Under the pieces are notes generated by a model, which was not told the DNA's origin, did no database searches, and saw nothing but the letters and a program-made list of their open reading frames with translations. A stretch of 34,243 nucleotides of DNA, from assembly GCA_022616515.1 (NCBI GenBank), contig JAKEEQ010000528.1:1-34243 (forward strand). The letters are read 5' to 3'. This stretch comes from Chloroflexota bacterium. Its GTDB lineage: Bacteria > Chloroflexota > Anaerolineae > Aggregatilineales > J027. Of the stretch, positions 19,272 to 29,300 are shown in pieces (the first letter of the stretch is position 1; each line of letters starts with the position of its first letter). The translations under genes and the position numbers were made by a program.

Positions 19272-19336
19272 CCTTTGGAACGTTTTCGTGAGTAAAATTG
19301 GGTTGGTGGTTTTGGTATCGACAATAAGGACAAAAT

Positions 19337-20407
19337 ATGAAACTTATATTGACAGTAGTTCTGGCGATTCTGCTTGGCGTGTCCGGACAATCAGATGATC
19401 CACAGGCTATTCTCGAAGATATTGTAAGCGGGTATGCAAGCGACGATGATCCAGCGCTGGTGGTACAGGTCAGCGCTCCTGACGGCGTGTGGTCAGCGGC
19501 AGCCGGGATGGCAAACGATGAACGTGCGGCTGTTGTAGAAGACCGTTTCCGCATTGGCAGCATGTCCAAGACATTCGTGGCGGTTACAACGCTTCTGCTG
19601 GTTGAAGATGGTGTATTTGAGCTGGATGACTCTGCCGCCAACTGGCTCCCGCAAGAGGTTGTGGACAACATCGCCAATGTTGATCGGGTTACTATTCGCC
19701 AACTGCTTTCGATGCGCAGCGGCATTGAAGATTATCTTGGCATGGATGATTTCTGGGCAGAGGTTGCATATGACCCCACCTATGAATGGACCGAACTTGA
19801 CGTACTATTGTTTGTCTATGGGCTTGATCCACTCTTTGAACCTGATGAGGACTATTCCTACTCAAACACCAACTACATCTTGATGGAACTGGTGTTAGAA
19901 GAAGCATCCGGTCAGCCGCTGCATACCCTGATACGCGACCTTATTCTAGAACCACTGAATATGGAGAACACCTACACACAGGTAACGGAATCATTGCCGG
20001 GTGGTTTCGTCAACGGGTACAGCGACTTTGATGGTGATGGCATTCCCGAAAATGTATCTAATATCAACGATGGGGCAGGTTTGGCCGATGGTGGACTTAT
20101 CTCCAATGTTGGCGATCTGACCACATTCTATCAGGCGTTATGTAGGGAGCAAAGCCTGCTGAGTGACGAGAGTATGGCGGAACTGCTGGATTTCCAGCCA
20201 GTTGATGATTCAGAAGGTTATAGTCTGGGTCTGAATGGGTGGTTCGGTGATGACTTTGAATTTTGGGGACATGAAGGTGGTGTGCTGGGCTTTCTAAGTA
20301 TTGGGGTCTGTGTGCCTGAAGAACAAGTAACCATTATCGTGCTGAGCGCAAGCGAAGATGTTGACCCTTTCGAAGTCGTGCTCGATATTTTTGATGCCAC
20401 TGAATGA
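19337..20407 (+). CDS. Serine hydrolase, beta-lactamase class C / PBP-like
   Basis: RIGSMSKTFVAV (SxxK), YSNTNY (YxN), HEGG. Confidence 0.9.
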   Translation: MKLILTVVLAILLGVSGQSDDPQAILEDIVSGYASDDDPALVVQVSAPDGVWSAAAGMANDERAAVVEDRFRIGSMSKTFVAVTTLLLVEDGVFELDDSAANWLPQEVVDNIANVDRVTIRQLLSMRSGIEDYLGMDDFWAEVAYDPTYEWTELDVLLFVYGLDPLFEPDEDYSYSNTNYILMELVLEEASGQPLHTLIRDLILEPLNMENTYTQVTESLPGGFVNGYSDFDGDGIPENVSNINDGAGLADGGLISNVGDLTTFYQALCREQSLLSDESMAELLDFQPVDDSEGYSLGLNGWFGDDFEFWGHEGGVLGFLSIGVCVPEEQVTIIVLSASEDVDPFEVVLDIFDATE

Positions 20408-20507
20408 TTTTTTCCCGGCGGTGCATTCTGAGACGGTAGTGGGACGATGCTGGGATGGTCATGGTTTACATTGGACGCGAGAAACAATGTTCAACTCAGG
20501 AGTAACC

Positions 20508-21722
20508 ATGCCGAGCCAACCAGTACCGACATCTGACCCTGCCGTAAATCTACTTTCCCCGGAATTTTTGACGGACCCTTATCCCATCTACGATTACCTA
20601 CGCCGCAATGCTCCTGTGTACTTCATAGAGCCAGCGAACACATGGGTCATCACTCGTTACCGTGACTGTGTCAGCATCTTCAAAGATCCCAGAGCCAGCA
20701 GCACCATTGACCTAACATTTGGCGGCGTTGATCCAGCAGAGCTTCCTCAAACCGTTGCCAGTGTTCAGGCAAATATGGTCTTTATGGATGACCCTGATCA
20801 TGCACGGTTGCGTGCTTTAGTCCATAAGTCCTTTACACCGAGTCTCGTGGAGAACATGCGCGGACAAATTGAACAGGTCGTCAACGAACTACTCGACGAC
20901 ATGGATGGGCAGTCTGAGATTGATTTGATCAAGGCTTTTTCCTATCCTCTTCCTGTTCTGGTAATCGCTGACCCGCTTGGCGTGCCCTTTGAAGATCGTA
21001 ACTTGCTGCGCCAATGGTCACAGATAATCCTCCAGGCAGTTGACCCCCTTGCAACTCCTGACGTGATGGTTAAAGGGGAACAATGCCTTATAGAGTTTTC
21101 CGATTACCTCACCCGGACGATTGAAGATCGCCGGAGACATCCCAGAGAAGACCTGCTCACCAAGCTCGTTCAGGTGGAGGAGCAGGGGGATCGTTTATCG
21201 TATCAAGAACTGCTTTCAACCTGTATTCTGCTGTTGATTGCTGGACACGAAACCACGACCAGTCTCATCGCCAATGGGATTTTGACCCTGCTGAGGCATC
21301 CACACCAACTCCTGACGCTCCGGGCAAATCTCCATCTTATCCCGGCGGCTATTGAGGAAATACTGCGTTACGATAGCCCTGTACCGATGAATCCTCGGAA
21401 AGCATTGGAACCAATCACGCTGGATAGTCACCCCATTCAGGATGGACAGATTATTCTGGTGATGACAGGTTCAGCAAATCGAGACCCCGAAATATTTGAA
21501 CGGGCTGACATATTTGACATCAACCGAACCAACAATCCACATCTAACTTTTGGAAAGGGGATTCACTACTGTTTGGGTGCGCCACTAGCACGATTGGAAG
21601 GGGCTATTGCGTTTAGAGCTTTACTGAAGCGCTTCCCGAATATGCAACTGTCAAGCACCTCTATCGAATACAATCCAACCCTGCGGGTGCGCACACCGAA
21701 GGAACTGCTTCTGACTCTATAG
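20508..21722 (+). CDS. Cytochrome P450
   Basis: I-helix AGHETTTSLIANG, heme motif LTFGKGIHYCLGAPLARLEG. ORF opens at 20358; CAGGAG precedes ATG 20508. Confidence 0.96.
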   Translation: MPSQPVPTSDPAVNLLSPEFLTDPYPIYDYLRRNAPVYFIEPANTWVITRYRDCVSIFKDPRASSTIDLTFGGVDPAELPQTVASVQANMVFMDDPDHARLRALVHKSFTPSLVENMRGQIEQVVNELLDDMDGQSEIDLIKAFSYPLPVLVIADPLGVPFEDRNLLRQWSQIILQAVDPLATPDVMVKGEQCLIEFSDYLTRTIEDRRRHPREDLLTKLVQVEEQGDRLSYQELLSTCILLLIAGHETTTSLIANGILTLLRHPHQLLTLRANLHLIPAAIEEILRYDSPVPMNPRKALEPITLDSHPIQDGQIILVMTGSANRDPEIFERADIFDINRTNNPHLTFGKGIHYCLGAPLARLEGAIAFRALLKRFPNMQLSSTSIEYNPTLRVRTPKELLLTL

Positions 21723-21749
21723 CCGTCGGTAAAATTGGCACCAAGGAAC

Positions 21750-21788
21750 GAAGGTGTTTTCATCTTCCGGGGAAGATACCTTCATTTT
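21750..21788 (+). terminator. Rho-independent terminator downstream of P450
   Basis: Inner stem ATCTTCC/GGAAGAT nested in GAAGGT/ACCTTC, then ATTTTT. Confidence 0.65.
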
Positions 21789-21975
21789 TGCTACCAACAC
21801 GTCGGGATGTCATGTTTTTCTGGTTGGAAAAGCTCAGGCTATTAGAGACAATTAAGTCTTCGTTTTTCTATTACGATTTTTGACCAGACGGATATAATGC
21901 TCGTTACAACCCAATAAGACCGTATTTATAGAGGGACGGAGTTTTCCCCTGTTAACCGAACGAGGGTAACTTATC

Positions 21976-22758
21976 ATGAACAAGTCACAAATTATTGCCC
22001 TTTTTAATCAGGACCAGAGAAAAGACATAGCGTATCCCGACATGCAGCGCGACGTCACGCCGGAAGTGGTGCGGCTCATCGACACGTCCGACTTTGCAGA
22101 AGGGATGATCGTTTATAGCCAGTTAAACGAAGCCAATGCCGACGATGTCATTCGTGAGCAAATCAACTATTTTGAAGGCATCGGGCAGGACTTTGAATGG
22201 AAACTCTATGATTACGATAAGCCGTCTGACTTGAAAGAAAGGTTGGAAGCGCACGGATTTAGCGTGGAAGATGTCGAAGCGGTCATGGTGCTTGATCTGG
22301 AAATAGCCCCGGACACCTTATGGCAGCCTGTCGGCCATGATGTGCGGCGTATCACCAATCCCGATACATTAGCAGACATCCAAACCATTGAACAGCAAGT
22401 GTGGAACGAAGACGCTTCGTGGGTATTCGATTTGCTGGGAAATGCCCTGCGCAATTTTCCTGAGCGAATGAGCGTATATGTCGCGTATGTTGATGGGCGA
22501 CCTGCCAGTGCCGCCTGGATTTACTGCCCCGAACACAGCCAGTTTGCCAGTCTGTTTGGCGGGGCGACCATCAGTGAATTCCGTAAGCGGGGGCTGTATA
22601 CAGCGCTGCTGGCAGGGCGGGCACAGGAAGCCAGAGCACGGGGCGTGAAATATCTGACCGTGGATGCCAGCCCGATGAGCCGCCCTATTCTGGAGAAGTT
22701 CGGCTTTGAATGCATTGCGTATACGTATCCCTGTAAATGGGAACTCAAGGCGCGGTGA
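21976..22758 (+). CDS. GNAT-family N-acetyltransferase
   Basis: C-terminal GATISEFRKRGLYTALLAGRAQEARARGVKYLTVDASPMSRPILEKFGFECIAY. Confidence 0.88.
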   Translation: MNKSQIIALFNQDQRKDIAYPDMQRDVTPEVVRLIDTSDFAEGMIVYSQLNEANADDVIREQINYFEGIGQDFEWKLYDYDKPSDLKERLEAHGFSVEDVEAVMVLDLEIAPDTLWQPVGHDVRRITNPDTLADIQTIEQQVWNEDASWVFDLLGNALRNFPERMSVYVAYVDGRPASAAWIYCPEHSQFASLFGGATISEFRKRGLYTALLAGRAQEARARGVKYLTVDASPMSRPILEKFGFECIAYTYPCKWELKAR

Positions 22759-22825
22759 ATGTGGCTTGTATTAGGTCCTGACCGCCTGCCATGCTTCTAA
22801 CCCGATACGAATATCGGTTCGGAAT

Positions 22826-22887
22826 ATCACGGCGCTGAATAAAGTGAGATGACGAGGGCGGGCAGCCAATGTCCACCCTTTTTGATT
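22826..22887 (+). repeat. 62-nt intergenic repeat, copy A, with terminator-like hairpin
   Basis: ATCACGGCGCTGAAT...GAGGGCGGGC-AGCCAAT-GTCCACCCTTTTTGATT; shared with copy B at 24133-24194. Confidence 0.75.
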
Positions 22888-22977
22888 CCCCTCACCAGAA
22901 TTTAAGCTTAACTAAACAACTTCTAAAAATGGCCCTCGTACACTGTAAACCGTTGCAGCAGTTGAGGACCTTATTTC

Positions 22978-24030
22978 ATGAGACAAGCAGTATTCACCCG
23001 TCTGAATCGCATTCTGCTTTTTGCCATAGCAATGCTGTTAACCACACAGCTATTCACATTACAGGCACTGCGGGATACGCGCGATGCCGACACCTCGTCG
23101 AACAGCATAAGAAGTGCAGCCAACACCAGCGAAGCTGCATGTACTGCAACGGTCAATGTGCGGCGATTAAACCAGCGCACTGGCCCCGGTCAAGCCTACG
23201 CCATTACGGGAAGCGTTACTCGGAGTGATGTCCTCAGTGGTATAAGCTGGGATGCGGGGCGTAGCTGGCTGTTGGTTGCTACAGATGAAGGCTCAGTCTG
23301 GATGTATGCGCCTTACATGAGCCTGAGTGAGGATTGCCAGAATCTAAGTGTTTATTCCGGCTCACTGCCAGAAGTTGAATCTAACACTACCGTTGATGCA
23401 CAAATGCCGCCGCAAGGGAGAAGTAGATCACGTCGCGATGACGGTCAAAGTGTAGAACAGCAGCAAGTCTTCGCATCAACGCCCGTTCCCAGCACAGAAT
23501 CAGCCCAGCCCTCAACCGGCAGCACGCAGGCTGAAACCGTGACCACCGGGTTGTCCACTGTCTTTACACCACAGGTCCAATATTGGGCCGCGAATATCGC
23601 AGCATGGGCCGAAACCTATCAACTTGACCCTAACCTGATTGCTACCGTCATACAGATTGAAAGTTGTGGCGATCCCACTGTGGGTTCGTCGGCGGGCGCT
23701 CAGGGGTTGTTTCAGGTCATGCCGTTCCATTTTACGGCGGGCGAGGACATGCTGGACATAGAAACAAATGCCCGGCGCGGATTGGAGTATCTAAAAGGTG
23801 CTCTGGAGCGCTCGCAGGGCAACGTTGGGCTGGCACTGGTTGGCTACAATGGTGGCTATGGTGCGATGAGTGGTGGTTGGGCGGCTGAAACACGTCAGTA
23901 CTACTACTGGGGTACTGGCATCTACGCTGAGGCAACATCCGGTGCCGCCGAAAGCACCCGATTGGAGGAATGGCTGACAGCAGGCGGTAGTTCATTATGC
24001 AGCAGGGCCAGCACGAGTCTTGGCCTGTAA
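22978..24030 (+). CDS. SH3-like + lytic transglycosylase (SLT) domain protein
   Basis: ATVNVRRLNQRTGPGQAYAITGSV SH3b-like; LDPNLIATVIQIESCGDPTVGSSAGAQGLFQVMPFHF SLT catalytic motif; VGYNGGYGAM. Confidence 0.88.
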   Translation: MRQAVFTRLNRILLFAIAMLLTTQLFTLQALRDTRDADTSSNSIRSAANTSEAACTATVNVRRLNQRTGPGQAYAITGSVTRSDVLSGISWDAGRSWLLVATDEGSVWMYAPYMSLSEDCQNLSVYSGSLPEVESNTTVDAQMPPQGRSRSRRDDGQSVEQQQVFASTPVPSTESAQPSTGSTQAETVTTGLSTVFTPQVQYWAANIAAWAETYQLDPNLIATVIQIESCGDPTVGSSAGAQGLFQVMPFHFTAGEDMLDIETNARRGLEYLKGALERSQGNVGLALVGYNGGYGAMSGGWAAETRQYYYWGTGIYAEATSGAAESTRLEEWLTAGGSSLCSRASTSLGL

Positions 24031-24132
24031 CTAACCTGATTTGTTCGACCGTATTTTGTTTTCAAGTGGGAAAACCTGAAGGTCAAGGTTGAGGACCCGT
24101 TCGTGAGCCATCACCCCGAGTATCACGACATC

Positions 24133-24194
24133 ATCACGGCGCTGAATTAAGCGAAATCGTGAGGGTGGACGTTGGCTGTCCACCCTTTTTGATT
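24133..24194 (+). repeat. 62-nt intergenic repeat, copy B, containing a perfect terminator hairpin
   Basis: ATCACGGCGCTGAAT...GGGTGGAC-GTTGGCT-GTCCACCC-TTTTT-GATT. Confidence 0.8.
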
Positions 24195-24293
24195 GGTCAC
24201 GACAATTATCCCCTGGAATATGATGTCGATCCGATCCGGTATAATTTGGCTGAGAGTCAGTGCATGCAGGGCTTACCTCGAAGGAATTTTCTT

Positions 24294-25451
24294 GTGACAA
24301 ATCCAATTGCCCGTCTTTTAGGCATTTCCCTTATTTTGGCCGTTCTATTAATGCCCACAACAGGTTTCTCGCAACCCGATGACAGGCCATTGACGTGGCT
24401 GGTGTCAACTTACAACCGCACAAATGCACGCCTCATTCAGTTTGATACAGCCACCGATGAAATTGAGTTGGTTCACACATTTCCTAAATATTGGGGGGTA
24501 ACGAACGCCCAATGGTCGCCGGATCTAACGACATTGGCGTTTGTTCGCGGTGAAAATGTCGAGGACAGAGTAGTTTTGGGCACTGATGTCTGTGTTCTGC
24601 ACAGCAACTTTAGTCACGAGCAATGCTGGCAATTACCAATTGTGAATTTTTTTGAAAATGGACTGAAACCAACTCCTATCGCATGGGGTGAGACAAGCAA
24701 TAGCCTTTATGCATTGACATATTTTCCTGATTTTAAAAATGCAACTGCCCTCCAAGTCGCAAATATCGACATAAATTCAGGGCAAATCAACTACTCTCCG
24801 ATGTTTGACATTGGCATCAGGTATGCCGTCGAAGGAATTGACTTTGTGGCATGGAATTCGAAAGATGGAAATGTTGCACTCTATGTTTACGGACCAATTT
24901 ATCCAATCGGCGAAACGACGATATATATCTTTAATTTTGAAACCGATGAGGCGGTACACGTGTTCAAAACGGGACATATTGAATTGCTCTCCTGGTCAGA
25001 AATGGGTGAGGCCGTTCAGTATGTGCAGTACAGTGACATCTCTGATGCATTCCAACTTCTGGAAGCGCCGCCTAATAAACCGACGAGAACTCGGATGCTG
25101 GCCTATGTCCCGGAATTTAATGAGACCCTGATTACGCCAATTTATCGCCCTCTTTGGCACGATGACAGTGAGTTATTCCTGTTTTCGCGAACGATGTATG
25201 ACGAAGAAAATTTTACTCACCATGATGTGTTCTTTCTTTTCAACAATCGAACCGGAAATCTCGATCTGCTGTATAAGGCTCCCAAAAGGGCAGACATCGG
25301 ACAACCTGTTTGGATAGCAGCAGGTTCCTCGTTTGCTGTTTCGATATGTACTCTTGATGGTTGTGGATTATATATCTGGAACCTTAAAGATAAATCCATG
25401 GAGATTGTAGAATTGCCTTATCAGGACATCTATATCCCTGTAGGATACTAA
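24294..25451 (+). CDS. Secreted WD40/TolB-like beta-propeller protein
   Basis: Signal peptide (GTG)TNPIARLLGISLILAVLLMPTTGFSQ preceded by AAGGAA; WSPDLTTLAFVRG blade motif. ORF opens at 24159, inside a terminator, so the later start is preferred. Confidence 0.7.
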   Translation: MTNPIARLLGISLILAVLLMPTTGFSQPDDRPLTWLVSTYNRTNARLIQFDTATDEIELVHTFPKYWGVTNAQWSPDLTTLAFVRGENVEDRVVLGTDVCVLHSNFSHEQCWQLPIVNFFENGLKPTPIAWGETSNSLYALTYFPDFKNATALQVANIDINSGQINYSPMFDIGIRYAVEGIDFVAWNSKDGNVALYVYGPIYPIGETTIYIFNFETDEAVHVFKTGHIELLSWSEMGEAVQYVQYSDISDAFQLLEAPPNKPTRTRMLAYVPEFNETLITPIYRPLWHDDSELFLFSRTMYDEENFTHHDVFFLFNNRTGNLDLLYKAPKRADIGQPVWIAAGSSFAVSICTLDGCGLYIWNLKDKSMEIVELPYQDIYIPVGY

Positions 25452-25524
25452 TCAGAATATCCAAATAACGTCCACCCTTTTGATTCCGCATCAGAGTGGC
25501 GTTTGTCAGGAATCGGGAATTAAT

Positions 25525-25606
25525 TAATTAACTTTATAAATTAATTCGCGAAACCCGCCCGAACACGATCATTCGAGCGGGATTTAGTTAACTTCGTAAA
25601 TTAATT
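25525..25606. repeat. A+T-rich direct repeats flanking a hairpin
   Basis: TAATTAACTTTATAAATTAATT (25525-25546) and TAGTTAACTTCGTAAATTAATT (25585-25606) flank CCCGCCCGAA...TTCGAGCGGG (25554-25581). Confidence 0.7.
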
Positions 25607-25662
25607 ATGGGTTTGCGTGCTGTGATTGTGACCGATAGGGGTGTCAGGTGTAATTTCCGGCA

Positions 25663-25726
25663 GACGCCCCGTTGGGCGTCCCTACGACGGCGTTCGCGAT
25701 TCCGGTAGGAACGTGCAACGGCACGT
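25663..25726. repeat. REP-like palindromes
   Basis: GACGCCC-CGTT-GGGCGTC (25663-25680) and ACGTGC-AACG-GCACGT (25711-25726); a related GGACACCCCGTTGCGTCC lies at 25835-25852. Confidence 0.65.
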
Positions 25727-26001
25727 CCAAATTATGGAATTTAAACCACCCTCCACAAGATCATACGTTGTCAGCAATCGTTCCCCGACCATGACCACAT
25801 AGCGCAGTCAACATGGTATGTTCAACCCTGTTTAGGACACCCCGTTGCGTCCCTACCCACCGCATCGCTTTTCGCGTGAAGGACGACAACTGTGCCCCTG
25901 CCCCAACCAAAAACATACCGTATGGTTTGAACCAGCTTTCTCTCTTGGAGTCCGGTAGGTTTAGTGCTATAAATCAGAAGGTGAATACCAACTTGAAATG
26001 A

Positions 26002-26394
26002 TAGTCAACTACCCCGCCGCAAGCGACGGGGCATGTCGGAGAGTAGCGGTCTTGCCAACCGTGAAAAGACATGGGTAAGCGGTTGACTAGCCTACCCAAG
26101 CCGTAATCTCATTGAGGCTAAGGCGTTTGAAGGGAACTCGCAACCTGGGTGTGGCAGCCCACAGCACAGTACGGATGCCTCCCTAGTCTGTACGCCTCTG
26201 CGGTTGTGAGTGGCGAAGCGGTTAGTTGCCCCCGCAAGGGGAGATGGTGGGGTGACTCACCAGCGTCTTACCGACGTTAAAGGTTCATGGGCTAGAGGCG
26301 CGGCCCCAAAGCGTCTCACCTTATTCGACTTGGTACGAAAGGGGATAGGCGCTCCTCCCCGCCGCAAGCAGCGGGGTTTCCGCGCTAAAACAAG
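26002..26394 (+). ncRNA. Candidate HEARO/omega-RNA-like structured RNA element without IscB ORF
   Basis: Near-identical hairpins CCCCGCCGCAAGCGACGGGG (26012-26031) and CCCCGCCGCAAGCAGCGGGG (26357-26376) bound a region with many short stems (GGGTA/TACCC, CCCC-GCAA-GGGG, GAGGCGC/GCGTCTC, CGTC/GACG); right end is immediately 5' of ATGA. Confidence 0.6.
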
Positions 26395-26398
26395 ATGA

Positions 26399-29300
26399 AT
26401 GACTGATCTTACCGGACAAACCATTAAAGGTTACGAAATCCGCGAAATTATCGGGCAGGGGAATTTCGGGGCGGTGTATAACGCCTTCCAGCAATCCATT
26501 GCTCGTGAAGTAGCGCTCAAAGTTATCCTCCCCAACTACGCCAATCGCCCGGATTTCATCCGGCAGTTTGAAACCGAAGCACAACTGGTGGCCCGGCTGG
26601 AACACCCGCATATCGTGCCGCTGTTTGATTACTGGCGGGAACCGGACAGCGCCTATATTGTGATGCGCCTGCTGCCGACCAGCATCCGGGCCGAACTGCG
26701 CGAAAATGGGCGCTTCGATCCGGCGTCAACGGTGCGCATTATCGAGCAGATGTGTTCGGCGCTCAATCTTTTCCACCTGCAAAACATCGTACACCGCGAC
26801 ATCAAGCCGGATAACATGCTGCTGGACTTTAACCACAACGTCTATGTGTCCGATTTCGGGCTGGCGAAGTTCCTGTCCGATGAGACGGACAATGAAGAAG
26901 GCATTGCCGGGTCACCGGCCTATATGTCGCCGGAGCAAATTCGGGGTGAGGATTTGACGCCGCGCTCGGATATTTACGCGGTGGGGATCATTATCTATGA
27001 AATGCTGACCGGCAGCCATCCCTTTGCCGGATTGAAACTCTCGTCGGTGATTACCAAGCAGTTACGCGAACCGCTGCCGCAGATTTCGGTGCAGTTACTG
27101 CCACTGCCGGGTGCGGTAAATGATGTCATTCAGCGAGCGACTGCCAAAGACCCGGCCCACCGCTACAAGAGCGTGCTTGAGTTGGCGGCGGCGTTGCGGG
27201 ATGCGCTGCTTGGGACGGGCGAAACCGTCTTTGAGACGATTGACATGCCGTCGATAGCAGACATTCCCAACCCGTACAAAGGGCTGCGTCCATTTGAGGA
27301 AACGGATGCGGCTGATTTTTATGGGCGGGAAGCACTGGTCGGGCAGATTGTGGAGCGCTTGAATCAGGACCATCCGATGGCCGGTTTTCTGGCGATTGTT
27401 GGCCCCAGCGGCAGCGGCAAATCCAGCGCTATCAAAGCCGGGTTGATTCCGGCGCTGCGACAGGGTTCAATTGTGGGGTCGGATAGATGGTACATTGCGT
27501 CAATGATGCCGGGGACACGGCCCTTTGATGATCTGGCGGCGGCGCTGCTGAGTGTCGCGAGAAAACACATCCCCGACCTAGCCTTGCGACTGAGAACCAG
27601 TAAGAATGGTCTGGTCGAGGCGGTCAACGAAATACTGCGGGGTGAGCAGGCCGAACTACTGCTGTTCATTGACCAGTTTGAAGAACTGTTTACGCTGGTC
27701 AATGATGAAGAGGCGCGGGCGCATTTTATGGATCTGCTCATTAACGCCACTGCCTCGCCGGACAGCCGGATACGCACCATCATCACGCTGCGGGCCGATT
27801 TTTATGACCGCCCGCTGTTGTATGAAGACTTCGGCAGGCTCATTCAGGCGCGGACGCAGGTTGTGTTGCCGTTGAGCACCAAAGAACTTGAACGGGCGAT
27901 TATGAATCCGGCAGAGCGGGTGGGTATTGCCGTGGACACCAATCTCACTACGACGCTCATCAGTGATGTGAAAGAGGAACCGGGCGCACTCCCACTGCTG
28001 CAATACACGCTCACCGAAATCTTTGAGCGGCGCGAGGGCATGTCGATGACACTGAATGCCTATCGTGATCTGGGGGGTGTGGCCGGGGCGCTAGCGCGGC
28101 GGGCGGAACTGGTGTTCAGTGCCCTCTCTGACCAGCAGCAGTCGATAGCAAGGCAGTTATTCCTGCGGCTGGTGACATTGGGGGAGGGTACGGAGGATGT
28201 ACGGCGGCGGGCACTGCGCTCCGAGTTGATCTCAATTGCCCGTGATCATCGTTTGCTGCAAGCTATTCTTGACCTGTTTGGTAAACATCGCCTGCTCAGT
28301 TTTGACCACGAACCTCAAACACGCGAACCCACCGTCGAGATTGCCCATGAGGCCCTTATCCGGGCATGGCAGCGGCTGCGGGTGTGGATTGCCGAAAGCC
28401 GGGCGGATGTACGCCAGCAGCGCCGCCTGAATGAATTGGCGGAAGAATGGGTCAAGGCATCGCGCGAAACCAGCTTTTTGCTGACCGGGCTGCAACTTCA
28501 GCAGTTTGAGGAATGGTCACATTTCACCTCGCTGGCACTGACCGAGGAAGAGCAGGAATTTCTGGAAGCGTCTATTGACGAACGTGAGCGGCGCAGTGAA
28601 TTAGAAGCCCAGCGTGTCGAGCGACAGGCCCAGTTGGAAGAACGGGCGCGTCGTTTCCGGCAGGTGCTGTTGGTGGTGATTTCGGTGGCCTTTGTGGTGT
28701 CGCTGGTCTTCGCCATCATTGCCTACAGCCAGCGCGAAGAAGCACAGGAAGCCAGTGATCGGGCCGAGCAAAACGCCTTCAATGCCCAGACACAGGCCGC
28801 TATCGCCGATGAGCAGGCCGAGATTGCAGCAACGCAGGCTGCCATCGCGGATAATTCGGCGCGTATCGCGCAGGCGAGGGCTGATACCCTCCAATCACTT
28901 TCACTCACTGAGGCGGGCGAAGATGCGATTCTGGAAAATAACTTTGACCTGGGTATTGCGCTGCTACTGGAGGCCAACAGCATCCCCGATTCGCCGCTGC
29001 GGGCACGACAGGTCCTGTTTGACAACGCACCACAGGGGGCAAAACGCCTGCTGCTGGGCCACGAACAGAAGACCAATGCCGTAGCGACATTTGAGGGGTT
29101 GATTGCGTCGGGCAGCGATGACAACACGATCAAACTGTGGGATATTGAGACCGGGGAAGTCGTGCGCACCCTCGAAGGGCACACTGCCCGCGTGAATGAT
29201 GTGGCATTTTTGCCGAGCGGCCTGCAACTCGTCTCAGTTTCCGACGATCAGACAGCCATCTTGTGGGATGTCGAGACAGGCGAGATAGTGCGGGTCTATC

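Noticed and set aside
20358-20507. N-terminal extension of the P450 ORF
   Set aside because: Overlaps the end of the serine hydrolase gene; a good SD (CAGGAG) precedes ATG 20508 and the protein from there matches a normal P450 N-terminus.
25500-26394. CRISPR array or group II intron
   Set aside because: Repeats are hairpins of differing sequence without regular spacing; no reverse transcriptase or domain V-like hairpin was seen.
26210-26398. 62-aa plus-strand ORF (MAKRLVAPARGDGG...KTR)
   Set aside because: Lies wholly inside the structured HEARO-like element, low-complexity basic composition, no recognised domain; most likely a chance ORF in GC-rich structured RNA.
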